Below are positions 16,801 to 24,668 of a DNA stretch of 29,459 bases, piece by piece. A program made the position numbers and the translations under genes. This DNA is from Pseudomonadota bacterium (GTDB taxonomy: Bacteria > Pseudomonadota > Alphaproteobacteria > Sphingomonadales > Sphingomonadaceae): contig JAEZFL010000083.1 of assembly GCA_023417515.1 (NCBI GenBank), positions 1-29,459 of the forward strand. Direction: 5' to 3'. Below the pieces are notes generated by a model. The model did no database searches, had not been told where the DNA came from, and worked only from the letters and a program-made list of their open reading frames with translations. Position 1 is the stretch's first letter. Every line of letters starts with the position of its first letter.

Positions 16801-17448
16801 ATGCGAGCCGTGATCGAGGCCGTCGCAGCCGCTCTCCTCAGCCTCCAGACTCCGCCAGCCGCGGACGCGCGCGTCCTGCCTCCGATCGACGAATGCGGCC
16901 GCGACGAGAGTTTCTCGCGGTTCCGCGCCCATCTCCTCGACGTGCTGGCGCGCCGCGATGCGGCGGCGCTTCGCGACCTCGTTGCCGACGACGTCTTCTA
17001 CTCGTTCGGCGGCAGCGAGGGGCGCGACGGCTTCTTCGAGACCTTCGGCCTTCAGGACCCGCAAAGCTCCGGCTTGTGGGGCGCCCTGGCGGAGACCCTG
17101 ATGCTCGGCTGCGCGCGGAGCGGCGGCCAGACGGTCGCGCCTTATGCGTTCGCGAACTGGCCGGACTTCGACGGCGTCGGAACGTCGTTCCTCGCTCTGC
17201 CCGGGACCGAGCTGCATCGCGGGCCCTCCTATGAGAGCGAGATCATCGCGACGCTCGCCTGGCACGTCGTGGAGGACGTCGCCGGCGACTTCGACGAGGA
17301 CGCGCAGCCGTGGCGCCGGGTCAGGCTGGGCGACGGCCGCACCGGCTACGCCCGCGACCGCGACCTTCGCGTCGACATCGATTTCCGCGCCATCTTCGAG
17401 CAGCGCGCCGGCCATTGGCTATTGACCACCTTCGTCGCGGGCGATTGA
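16801..17448 (+). CDS. secreted protein with C-terminal SH3-like segment, function unknown
   Basis: A 215-residue protein with a short hydrophobic N-terminus (VIEAVAAALLSLQTPPAADA) that looks like a signal peptide. A helical, NTF2-like first half follows (FRAHLLDVLARRDAAALRDLVADDVFYSFGG). The second half has the feel of a bacterial SH3 domain (TELHRGPSYESEIIATLAW.. WRRVRLGDGRTGYARDRDLR). No exact family is recognised. GGGAGGG ends directly at the ATG at 16801 but is 9 bases before an in-frame GTG at 16810, so the true start may be the GTG. It directly follows tRNA-Asp and may be reached by read-through. It probably acts in the periplasm. Confidence 0.8.
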   Translation: MRAVIEAVAAALLSLQTPPAADARVLPPIDECGRDESFSRFRAHLLDVLARRDAAALRDLVADDVFYSFGGSEGRDGFFETFGLQDPQSSGLWGALAETLMLGCARSGGQTVAPYAFANWPDFDGVGTSFLALPGTELHRGPSYESEIIATLAWHVVEDVAGDFDEDAQPWRRVRLGDGRTGYARDRDLRVDIDFRAIFEQRAGHWLLTTFVAGD

Positions 17449-17814
17449 CGGCGCAACGTATTCGCAGGCTGGCAGTGGATCATATGATCTATCCGGCTTC
17501 GCCGGTCAGGCGTCGGGTCGTCCGTCGCGCACGGCCTGCTCGGGCGCGACCGTGCAGTCCGATGCTGGTGGCACGGACGGCGCCAGCCACCGTGACATTG
17601 CCAGCCACCATCGGGATTTCGTCATTAACTGATGGAATATCAGTACATTCTAAAGCAAACCTGCCATTAACCATGAGCATTAACCTTTGGGCGCGACCCG
17701 GGTAGCAGCAGCTCGATCACCGGATAGTGCTTTTGAGGTGCCCGAAAGCAGCTATCCCCACAGCCAATTCGCTGGTTCGGATGAGCCACCACCGTCAGGC
17801 GGGGGCGCGGCAGG
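17449..17814. other. gene-free stretch with AT-rich patch, palindromes and a long hairpin
   Basis: This space between convergent genes (366 bp) is long for the window. It holds a perfect 12 bp palindrome GATCATATGATC (17478-17489), a CCGGC ttc GCCGG hairpin (17493-17505) and two GCCAGCCACC repeats (17582, 17600). An unusually AT-rich patch (about 17610-17690) has three CATTAAC copies (17623, 17665, 17678) and CTGAT ggaat ATCAG (17629-17643). The long hairpin at 17722-17757 follows. I see no convincing protein frame. An unannotated small RNA or a decayed element are the main options. Confidence 0.6.
17722..17757. other. long stem-loop in gene-free DNA (candidate RNA structure)
   Basis: GGATAGTGCTTT pairs with AAAGCA-g-CTATCC: a 12 bp stem interrupted by a single bulged G, closing an 11-nt loop. 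Both arms are mixed-sequence, which makes chance formation less likely than for the GC-only hairpins elsewhere. No T-run follows, so it is not a standard terminator. It lies about 40 bp beyond the AT-rich patch that could hold a promoter. Confidence 0.55.
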
Positions 17815-18036
17815 TCAGCGTCGGCGCCAGCTTCCCGTCGCGGTCCAGCCGAGCAAGGGCCGCACCGGGATGATCCAAGCGATCCCGGCGACGACGTAGA
17901 ACAGCATCTCGACCAGGAAGGACAGGCGCGCGACGTAAGGCGCCAGCGTCGCCACCATCGCGCTCCACGCGGCGATCAGCAGCAGGATCAGCGCCATTCC
18001 GACGGCGTTGCGCCATTTCGGCTTCAGCTCCTGCAC
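17815..18036 (-). CDS. DUF2842 small membrane protein, GTG start
   Basis: A 73-residue protein with two hydrophobic spans (about residues 12-30 and 38-57) and the ending AGIAWIIPVRPLLGW characteristic of alphaproteobacterial DUF2842. The best start is GTG at 18036, with AAGGAG eight bases before it inside the end of the upstream gene. The coding regions overlap by 13 bp in different frames, implying translational coupling to the 5-formyl-THF cyclo-ligase gene. The longer open frame to 18303 is an antisense-like extension through that gene and is rejected. The function of DUF2842 is unknown. Confidence 0.85.
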   Translation of the reverse strand: MQELKPKWRNAVGMALILLLIAAWSAMVATLAPYVARLSFLVEMLFYVVAGIAWIIPVRPLLGWTATGSWRRR

Positions 18037-18608
18037 GAAATCCACTCCTTCGGGGTCGCGATGGCGTCGAGCCCCTGGTCCCAGGGGTCGGCCGGCAACG
18101 GCGTCTCGCTGATCTGCGCGTCCCAGCCAAGGCCGATCGTGTAAACTTCGTGGCCGCCAGCCCGCAGATGGGAAATTGCGCGGTCGTAATGGCCCTTGCC
18201 GTGGCCGATGCGGGTGCCGCGGCGGTCCGCCATGACCAAAGGCACCAGCACCAGGTCGGGCGCCAGTGCGGGGTAACTGGCCGGTGGCTGCAAGACGCCC
18301 CACGGGCTCGGCTCGGTGGCTGGCGCCTCGCGCCAGATCATGCGCGAGTCGCGGCCGGCGAAGGAGGGAAGGACCGCGCGCTGGCCGTCGATCAGTCGAT
18401 CCAGGATTGGATAGGGGCTGATTTCGTCGCGCAGCGGGTGATAGGCGGCGATCACTCGAGCAGTCACCAGATGCGGCAGCACCCGCTCCGCGAGTTCCGC
18501 CTCGAGCCGGGCGCGCGTCTCGGGAGTCAGCGAGCGCGCGAAATCGCGCCGCGCCCGGAGGGCCTGGGACCGTAGATCGGCCTTGGAGGAGGGTGACGGG
18601 ACCGCCAT
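18024..18608 (-). CDS. 5-formyltetrahydrofolate cyclo-ligase
   Basis: A 194-residue enzyme (YgfA/MTHFS family) converting 5-formyl-THF to 5,10-methenyl-THF with ATP. The N-terminal basic helix (SKADLRSQALRARR) and the signature GTRIGHGKGHYDRAI near residue 140 are clear, as is the LVLVPLVMADRRG segment before it. The ATG at 18608 follows the 6S RNA region on the same strand, an arrangement (zapA, 6S RNA, ygfA) conserved widely in proteobacteria. No strong ribosome site is visible, and translation may depend on processing from the 6S RNA precursor, as in E. coli where the two are co-transcribed. The end overlaps the DUF2842 start. Confidence 0.93.
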   Translation of the reverse strand: MAVPSPSSKADLRSQALRARRDFARSLTPETRARLEAELAERVLPHLVTARVIAAYHPLRDEISPYPILDRLIDGQRAVLPSFAGRDSRMIWREAPATEPSPWGVLQPPASYPALAPDLVLVPLVMADRRGTRIGHGKGHYDRAISHLRAGGHEVYTIGLGWDAQISETPLPADPWDQGLDAIATPKEWISCRS

Positions 18609-18611
18609 GGC

Positions 18612-18740
18612 CGTTTGCTGGAATATCCTCTGACGCCAGAACGTCAGGTGGGGACCATGTGCGTCGGACCAGGATCCGGGCAGGGATAGCCCCCGAGGAT
18701 GTCTTATCGCCTCAGGGATGTTCGCAAAAGCTCGTACCGG
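18612..18740 (-). ncRNA. ssrS: 6S RNA (ends approximate)
   Basis: The 154 bp between zapA and the cyclo-ligase gene holds no frame but folds as a 6S-type RNA on the minus strand. A closing stem pairs TTTGC-GAACATCC (18729-18717) with GGATATTC-ca-GCAAA (to 18614), with one mismatch and a 2-nt bulge. A 3'-side hairpin CTGACG ttctgg CGTCAG lies in what would be the central bubble, as in alphaproteobacterial 6S RNA, and GGGG/CCCC pairing forms the apical arm. 6S RNA binds sigma-70 holoenzyme and mimics an open promoter. Synteny with zapA and ygfA is the second line of support. The exact ends are not determined. Confidence 0.75.
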
Positions 18741-18762
18741 GCAGTACCCGTCAGGACCCGAT

Positions 18763-19107
18763 TTAGGGTGCGAGGCGCGGTTCCTCAAGCGCCGCGGGCG
18801 CTTCCAGGCGCCGCGCCAGCGTCTCGACGCGATCCGCCAGCGTTTCCAGCGCCGCGACCAGCTCTTCGTCGACCGGCCTGGGCGACTCGGGGCCCTTGCC
18901 GCCGGACTGCATGTCCTTGACGTCGTCGGCGAGAAGCAGGCTGGTAAACAGCAACTGGCGGGTCTCGGTGAGGCTGCCCAGCGCCTCGGAAGCGTCGCGG
19001 GCACGCTTGTCGGCCAGCGCCGCGACCGAGCGCAGATGCGCTTCCTCGCCGTCGCGGCAGGCGACGCTGTACTTCCGCCCGGCGATCTCGACCTCGATAT
19101 TGGCCAT
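18763..19107 (-). CDS. zapA: cell division protein ZapA
   Basis: A 114-residue FtsZ-ring-associated protein. It begins with the beta strand MANIEVEIAGRKYSVACRDGEE, continues with the ZapA core helix (VAALADKRARDASEALGSLTETRQLLFTSLLLADDV), and ends in a long helix suited to the tetrameric coiled coil, then an acidic/proline tail. ZapA cross-links FtsZ filaments at midcell. The ATG overlaps the upstream gene's stop (TGATG), and its ribosome site AGGAGG lies in that gene's end, so the two are coupled. The 6S RNA begins just past its stop. Confidence 0.92.
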   Translation of the reverse strand: MANIEVEIAGRKYSVACRDGEEAHLRSVAALADKRARDASEALGSLTETRQLLFTSLLLADDVKDMQSGGKGPESPRPVDEELVAALETLADRVETLARRLEAPAALEEPRLAP

Positions 19108-19334
19108 CAGCCCGCGGCCTCCTCGCGTTCGGCGATCAGCTCGTCGAGCTCGGCGATCGCCTGCTCGACGCGGCCGCGGAGCCGCCCATGGGCGGCGCGC
19201 AGCGCCTCGATCTCGGCCCGGTCGGACTGGTCGGCCTTGCCGCGCTCGGCAGCGGCCGCTTCGATCCGCGCGACCGCCCGTTCGATTCGAGCCAAGGCCT
19301 TGAGCGCGCGCTGATCCTCCATGGCCGAAGCCAT
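19107..19334 (-). CDS. small coiled-coil protein upstream of zapA
   Basis: A 75-residue highly charged, Ala-rich helical protein (MASAMEDQRALKALARIERAVARIEAAAAERG, then EIEALRAAHGRLRGRVEQAIAELDELIAERE). Heptad-like spacing predicts a coiled coil throughout. The stop overlaps the zapA start by one base, so it is translationally coupled to zapA and may assist in division or simply pair with ZapA; this is inference from context. The start could be the ATG at 19334 or the one at 19322; neither has a good ribosome site. The longer frame to 19433 lacks family character. Confidence 0.78.
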   Translation of the reverse strand: MASAMEDQRALKALARIERAVARIEAAAAERGKADQSDRAEIEALRAAHGRLRGRVEQAIAELDELIAEREEAAG

Positions 19335-19455
19335 AGCATTGTTGCGGTGAGCGGCAAGGGCCGGCGGCCCGCTGGTTGACGCGGCCACCCTACCGCTTAA
19401 AGACGCCCTCACGCGCCCCACGCGGCGCAACACTCACCAGGCACCGGGACCTTAA

Positions 19456-21444
19456 ATGACCGTCGAACCGAGGTTGCTTGCGAACGCCATTCGGGCGCTG
19501 GCGATGGACGCCGTCCAGGCTGCCAATTCGGGCCATCCCGGCATGCCGATGGGCATGGCCGACGCCGCGACACTTTTGTGGACCGAATATCTGAAATATG
19601 ATCCATCCGATCCAAAGTGGCCGGACCGCGATCGTTTCATCCTGTCCGCCGGCCATGGATCGATGCTGATCTACGCGCTTCTGCACCTCACCGGTTACGA
19701 GCGGCCGACGATCGACGACATCAAGGGCTTCCGCCAGGTCGGCTCGCCCTGCGCCGGGCACCCCGAGAATTTCATGCTCGACGGCGTCGAGACCACCACC
19801 GGGCCGCTGGGGCAGGGCGTGGCGATGGCGGTGGGCATGGCGATCGCCGAGCGCCACCTCAACGCGACCTTCGGCGACGATCTCGTCGACCACCGTACCT
19901 GGGTGATCGCCGGCGACGGCGACCTCATGGAGGGGGTCAACCACGAGGCCGCGGGTCTCGCCGGTCATCTCGGGCTCGGCCGCCTGATCGTCATCTGGGA
20001 CGACAACCGCATCACCATCGATGGATCGACCGATCTGTCGACCTCCGAGGACATTCCGGCGCGCTACCGCGCCTATAATTGGCATGTCGTCGAATGCGAC
20101 GGCCACGACTTCGCCAGCATCCGCGCCGCCTATGACGAGGCGCTTGCCGATCCGCGGCCGTCGCTGGTCGCCTGCCGGACCATCATCGGCTGGGGCGCGC
20201 CCAACAAGCAGGGCACCGCCGCCACCCATGGCGCCGCGCTTGGCGCCGACGAGGTCGCGGCGGCGCGCAAGCAGCTCGTGTGGGACAGTGAGGCATTCGA
20301 TCTACCAAACGACATCGCCGCCGCGTGGCGCGAGGCGGGGGCGCGCTCAACGCAGGTCCATGCCGATTGGCGCAAGCGGCTTGGTGGCAGCCCCCAGGCG
20401 GCCGAGTTCAGCCGCCGAATGGCCGGCGATCTGCCCGTTAACTTTTCGCTGAAGCCTTGTATCGACGGCTTGCTTGCGGCGCCCCAGAAGGTCGCGACGC
20501 GCAAGGCTTCGGAAATGGTGTTAGGATCGATTAACGATCTGTTGCCGGAGACGATCGGCGGCTCGGCCGACCTCACGGGTTCAAACAACACGAAAACAAA
20601 GTCGCAGAACCCGTTAACATCAAACGATTATTCAGGCCGGTACATCTACTACGGCATCCGCGAGTTCGGCATGGCCGCGGCGATGAACGGAATGGCTCTG
20701 CACGGCGGAGTCATCCCGTACGGCGGCACGTTCCTGGTCTTCTCCGATTATTGCCGTCCCGCGATCCGCCTCTCGGCGCTTCAGCAGGCCCGGGTCATCT
20801 ACGTGATGACTCATGACAGCATCGGCCTCGGTGAGGACGGGCCCACTCACCAGCCGGTCGAGCATCTGATGAGCCTTCGCGCGATGCCGGATCTGCACGT
20901 CTATCGCCCGGCCGACACGATCGAGACCGCACAGTGCTGGGAACTTGCCCTGCGCCGCAAGGATGGCCCGTCGCTCCTCGCACTCACTCGCCAAAACCTT
21001 CCGCAAGTCATTACGGATGCGCAAGAAAACCGCTGCGCTCGTGGTGCGTATCGGCTTCGGGCGGCGCAGTCCGGGCGTCGCGTCGTGTTGCTCGCGACGG
21101 GCTCGGAGGTCGAGATCGCGCTCGCGGTTGCCGACCGGCTCGAGGCTTCGGGCTACGGCGCCGACGTCGTGTCGATGCCGTGCTGGGAGCTGTTCGAGGA
21201 GCAGGACGCCGCCTACCGCGCCGATCTTCTCCCGGATCTGCCGTTGGATCGACTGCTCCGGGTTTCGATCGAGGCCGGCGCCACGTTCGGCTGGGAACGC
21301 TACACTTTGGCCGGCGGAATGCGCTTTGGACTCGACCGGTTCGGCGCTTCCGGCCCGGCGGATCAACTGTACCACAAATTTGGACTGACGGCCGAGGCGA
21401 TCGCCCCGCAGGTGATCGCGCGCCTTGAAGGAGTGAAGGAATGA
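19456..21444 (+). CDS. tkt: transketolase
   Basis: A 662-residue thiamine-diphosphate enzyme moving two-carbon units between sugar phosphates in the non-oxidative pentose phosphate pathway. Visible marks are GHPG at 26-29, GHGSMLIYALLHL near 67, the TPP/Mg motif GDGDLMEG at 153-160 with Asn184 in WDDN, and REFGM with catalytic Glu403. Later come HDSIGLGEDGPTHQPVEHL and the C-terminal domain. The stop overlaps the gap start (ATGA), so it heads a tkt-gap-pgk unit. Codons 327-393 use several triplets that are otherwise rare here (TTA, ACA, TCA, AAA). The ribosome site is weak (GGGA). Confidence 0.97.
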   Translation: MTVEPRLLANAIRALAMDAVQAANSGHPGMPMGMADAATLLWTEYLKYDPSDPKWPDRDRFILSAGHGSMLIYALLHLTGYERPTIDDIKGFRQVGSPCAGHPENFMLDGVETTTGPLGQGVAMAVGMAIAERHLNATFGDDLVDHRTWVIAGDGDLMEGVNHEAAGLAGHLGLGRLIVIWDDNRITIDGSTDLSTSEDIPARYRAYNWHVVECDGHDFASIRAAYDEALADPRPSLVACRTIIGWGAPNKQGTAATHGAALGADEVAAARKQLVWDSEAFDLPNDIAAAWREAGARSTQVHADWRKRLGGSPQAAEFSRRMAGDLPVNFSLKPCIDGLLAAPQKVATRKASEMVLGSINDLLPETIGGSADLTGSNNTKTKSQNPLTSNDYSGRYIYYGIREFGMAAAMNGMALHGGVIPYGGTFLVFSDYCRPAIRLSALQQARVIYVMTHDSIGLGEDGPTHQPVEHLMSLRAMPDLHVYRPADTIETAQCWELALRRKDGPSLLALTRQNLPQVITDAQENRCARGAYRLRAAQSGRRVVLLATGSEVEIALAVADRLEASGYGADVVSMPCWELFEEQDAAYRADLLPDLPLDRLLRVSIEAGATFGWERYTLAGGMRFGLDRFGASGPADQLYHKFGLTAEAIAPQVIARLEGVKE

Positions 21445-22445
21445 CCAAAGTTGCGATCAACGGCTTCGGGCGGATCGGCCGCCTGGTGGCCCGGGCCCTG
21501 CTGGAGCGTGGCGACAGCGGCCTCGAGCTCGTCACCATCAACGATCTCGCCGACGCCAAGGCCAACGCCCACCTGTTCAAGCACGACAGCGTCCACGGCG
21601 CCTTCCCGGGCGAGGTGAAGGCGGACGGCCAGGACCTGATCGTCAACGGCAAGCGAATCCGGGTCACTGCCGAGCGCGACCCCGCCAAGCTGCCTCACGG
21701 CGAGCAGGGCATCGACCTCGTCCTCGAATGCACCGGCTTCTTCACCGACCGCGACAGCGCCCAGAAGCATATCGACGCCGGCGCCAAGAAGGTGCTGATC
21801 TCGGCCCCGGCCAAGGGCGTCGACCTCACCGTCGTCTATGGAGTCAACCACGACAAGCTGGAGGCCGGCCACACCATCGTCTCCAACGCATCGTGCACGA
21901 CCAACTGCCTCGCGCCGGTCGCCAAGGTTCTCAACGACCTGGTCGGAATCGAGCGCGGCCTGATGACCACGATCCACGCCTACACCAACGACCAGAAGAT
22001 CCTCGATCAGATCCACCCGGACCTGCGCCGCGCCCGCGCCGCCGGAATGTCGATGATCCCGACCACCACCGGCGCCGCCCGCGCCGTCGGCGAGGTGCTT
22101 CCGGAGCTGAAGGGCAAGCTCGACGGCTCCGCCGTCCGCGTGCCGACCCCGAACGTCAGCCTGGTCGATCTCACCTTCAATCCGAAGCGTGAGACGAGTG
22201 TTGCAGAAATCAACGGCGCCCTGAAGGCGGCCTCCGAGAGCGGCCCGCTCAAGGGCATCCTCGTTTACACCGAGGAGCCGCTGGTCTCGATCGACTTCAA
22301 CCACAGCCCGGCAAGCTCGACCGTCGACAGCCTTGAGACCGCGGTGCTCGAGGGCAAGCTGGTCCGCGTCGTCAGCTGGTACGACAACGAGTGGGGCTTC
22401 TCTAACCGCATGGTCGACACCGCCCGCGCGATGGCGGCGCTCTGA
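21441..22445 (+). CDS. gap: type I glyceraldehyde-3-phosphate dehydrogenase
   Basis: A 334-residue NAD-dependent GAPDH. The Rossmann motif INGFGRIGR begins at residue 6, the catalytic Cys152 is in SNASCTTNC, and His and substrate residues follow (HAYTNDQ; STTGAA-like MIPTTTGAARAVG). The C-terminus carries the usual WYDNEWGFSNRM. It interconverts glyceraldehyde-3-phosphate and 1,3-bisphosphoglycerate. Its ATG overlaps the tkt stop, with AAGGA and GGAG upstream, and pgk follows after 35 bp, so the three genes are very likely one operon. Confidence 0.97.
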   Translation: MTKVAINGFGRIGRLVARALLERGDSGLELVTINDLADAKANAHLFKHDSVHGAFPGEVKADGQDLIVNGKRIRVTAERDPAKLPHGEQGIDLVLECTGFFTDRDSAQKHIDAGAKKVLISAPAKGVDLTVVYGVNHDKLEAGHTIVSNASCTTNCLAPVAKVLNDLVGIERGLMTTIHAYTNDQKILDQIHPDLRRARAAGMSMIPTTTGAARAVGEVLPELKGKLDGSAVRVPTPNVSLVDLTFNPKRETSVAEINGALKAASESGPLKGILVYTEEPLVSIDFNHSPASSTVDSLETAVLEGKLVRVVSWYDNEWGFSNRMVDTARAMAAL

Positions 22446-22480
22446 GCGACACGCGGATCATCTGATCCAACGGAGCGGAC

Positions 22481-23665
22481 ATGAGTTTCAGGACCCTCGA
22501 CGATCTCGGTGACGTCCGCGGCAAGCGCGTACTGGTCCGCGAGGACCTTAACGTGCCGATGCAGGACGGCCACGTCACCGACGACACCCGTCTCCGCGCG
22601 ACCTTGCCGACGGTGACGGAACTCGCCGACAAGGGCGCGATCGTCCTGGTCCTGGCTCATTTCGGCCGACCCAAGGCGCCGACGCCCGATTTCTCGCTGT
22701 CGCGCGTCGTCTCCGCCTATGAAAACGTGTTGGGTCGGGAGGTTCGTTACATCGACTGGGAAGGGGCTGCGGACAATGTCGCAATGCTCCAGCCCGGCGA
22801 CATCGCCCTGTTGGAGAATACCCGTTTCTTCGGCGGCGAGGAGAAGAACGATCCAGCGGTGGTCGAGCGCTTCGCCCGCCTCGGCGACATCTACGTCAAC
22901 GATGCTTTCTCCGCCGCCCACCGCGCCCATGCCTCGACCGAGGGGCTGGCACACGTCCTTCCTGCTTATGCCGGGCGCGCGATGCAGGCCGAGCTGGAGG
23001 CGCTCGGGAAGGCGCTCGGCAATCCCGAGCGTCCCGTCGCGGCCGTGGTCGGCGGCGCCAAGGTCTCGACCAAGCTCGACGTGCTTCACAACCTCGTCGG
23101 AAAGGTGGATCACCTGATCATCGGCGGCGGCATGGCCAATACCTTTCTCGCTGCTCGAGGCGTGAATGTCGGCAAGAGCCTCGCCGAGCATGACCTTCGG
23201 GACACCGCCTTGGCCATCCTCGACGCGGCCGACCGCGCGAACTGCATCGTTCACCTTCCTTACGACGTGGTGGTCGCGAAGGAGTTCGCGGCCAATCCGG
23301 CGAGCCTTCGAACCTGCAACGTTCACGAAGTCGCGGCCGACGAGATGATCCTCGACGTCGGGCCTGCCGCCGTCGAGGCGCTGGCTGACGCGATCAAGAC
23401 CTGTCGCACCCTGGTGTGGAACGGCCCGCTCGGCGCGTTCGAGATTCCGCCGTTCGACTCGGCCACGATCGCGCTCGCCCGCACCGCCGCGGCGTTGACC
23501 GAGGGCGGCAGCCTCGTCTCGGTCGCCGGTGGCGGCGACACCGTAGCGGCGCTCAACCATGCCGGGGTCGCCGACGACTTCACGTTCGTCTCGACCGCCG
23601 GCGGTGCCTTCCTCGAGTGGATGGAAGGCAAGGAGCTGCCCGGCGTGAAGGCGCTGGAGTCCTGA
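22481..23665 (+). CDS. pgk: phosphoglycerate kinase
   Basis: A 394-residue monomeric kinase that makes ATP and 3-phosphoglycerate from 1,3-bisphosphoglycerate. Family marks are REDLNVPM near residue 20, LAHFGRPK near 60, LLENTRFFGGEEKND, the hinge region GGAKVSTKLDVL and the nucleotide loop GGGDTVAAL near the end. The residue before the conserved Asp in the first motif is Glu instead of the more common Val or Ala; the Asp and Asn are kept. The ATG at 22481 has GGAG upstream. The gap-pgk spacer carries a GGATCA tc TGATCC near-palindrome. Confidence 0.97.
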   Translation: MSFRTLDDLGDVRGKRVLVREDLNVPMQDGHVTDDTRLRATLPTVTELADKGAIVLVLAHFGRPKAPTPDFSLSRVVSAYENVLGREVRYIDWEGAADNVAMLQPGDIALLENTRFFGGEEKNDPAVVERFARLGDIYVNDAFSAAHRAHASTEGLAHVLPAYAGRAMQAELEALGKALGNPERPVAAVVGGAKVSTKLDVLHNLVGKVDHLIIGGGMANTFLAARGVNVGKSLAEHDLRDTALAILDAADRANCIVHLPYDVVVAKEFAANPASLRTCNVHEVAADEMILDVGPAAVEALADAIKTCRTLVWNGPLGAFEIPPFDSATIALARTAAALTEGGSLVSVAGGGDTVAALNHAGVADDFTFVSTAGGAFLEWMEGKELPGVKALES

Positions 23666-23687
23666 CCGCGACCGGAAAAGCCGCCCG

Positions 23688-24599
23688 ATGACGCATGCTT
23701 GCCTGTTCCTCGCCGCCGCGGCCGCCATTCCAGCCGCTCCCGCGGCGCTGCCCGCGGACGTCCGCGCGGTGGTCGAAGCCGCCATCGCAAGCGGTGATGC
23801 CGGCGCCATCAATGCCGTCGTCCGCTTCACCATTGCCGCCCATCCCGGCGCCGAGGCGGAGGTGCGCGCGCTTCACCGGGCCTTCCTCGATCGCCGCACC
23901 GCCGAAGCCCGGCGCCAGGAGAGCGAGCGCCTCGAGCAGCTCGCCGAGGCGGGCGTGCTCGACAATTGGGACGGCCAGGTCGAGGTCGGCGCGGTCCGAG
24001 CGACCGGCAGCAGCGATCATCTCGGCCTGTTCGCGGCCTTGACCGGCCAACGCACCGGAATCGACTGGAGCCACCGGCTCGAGGCGCGCGCGGAGCTGCA
24101 GGAGTCGCAGGGCGTCCGCACCGTGGAACGGATCGGCGCAAGCTGGCAGCCGCGCCGCAAGTTCGGCGACCGCATCTACGGCTACGGCCTCGCCCAATAT
24201 GAGCGGGACCCGTTCGTCGGCTTCGACGGCCGCTACACCGCGGCGCTCGGGGCCGGCTACCGGCTCGTTCAGGGTCGCGACCTGCGGCTCGAGCTGGAAG
24301 GCGGACCGTCCTTCCGAAGCATCGATTCGACGACCGGCGAGGACTATTCCTCGCTCGGCGCGCGCGCGTCGCTGGACTTTGCCTGGAAGGTGGCGCCGGC
24401 GGTCGAGGTCAAGCAGACCGGCACGCTCACGGTCGAGGAGCTGAACGGCAGCGGACGCGCGACCACGTCGCTCGACAGCCGCCTGCTTGGCCCTCTGCGC
24501 ATGCGTCTGTCCTATGAGCTTCGCTATGAAGAAGACGCGCTGCGCAACATCGAGAAGCTCGACACCACCAGCCGCGCCACGCTCGTCGTCGACTTCTGA
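23688..24599 (+). CDS. DUF481 family outer-membrane protein
   Basis: A 303-residue protein beginning with a short signal-like stretch (MTHACLFLAAAAAIPAAPAALPA). A helical region (about 25-95) leads to a C-terminal domain of alternating strands (DRIYGYGLAQYERDPFVGFDG, GAGYRLVQGRDLRLELEGG) ending in a terminal Phe (VVDF), as in outer-membrane beta-barrels. It matches the DUF481/YdiY (salt-induced outer membrane protein) pattern. It starts 22 bp after pgk with no terminator, so it may ride on the glycolytic transcript. Its function is unknown. Confidence 0.83.
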   Translation: MTHACLFLAAAAAIPAAPAALPADVRAVVEAAIASGDAGAINAVVRFTIAAHPGAEAEVRALHRAFLDRRTAEARRQESERLEQLAEAGVLDNWDGQVEVGAVRATGSSDHLGLFAALTGQRTGIDWSHRLEARAELQESQGVRTVERIGASWQPRRKFGDRIYGYGLAQYERDPFVGFDGRYTAALGAGYRLVQGRDLRLELEGGPSFRSIDSTTGEDYSSLGARASLDFAWKVAPAVEVKQTGTLTVEELNGSGRATTSLDSRLLGPLRMRLSYELRYEEDALRNIEKLDTTSRATLVVDF

Positions 24600-24668
24600 G
24601 GAGCTAGGCTTGGCCTTCTCCTCGCCGAGCGGCTAGGAGGCGGCGATGCTGCCCGAACGGAGACGATG

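Noticed and set aside
17489..17680. 63-codon minus-strand frame in the gene-free stretch
   Set aside because: It crosses palindromes and repeats, has an Arg-rich random composition, and no ribosome site is seen.
17667..17683. Possible CtrA site (TTAA-N-TTAA) in the AT-rich patch
   Set aside because: The spacer is 9 bp rather than the 7 bp of the CtrA consensus.
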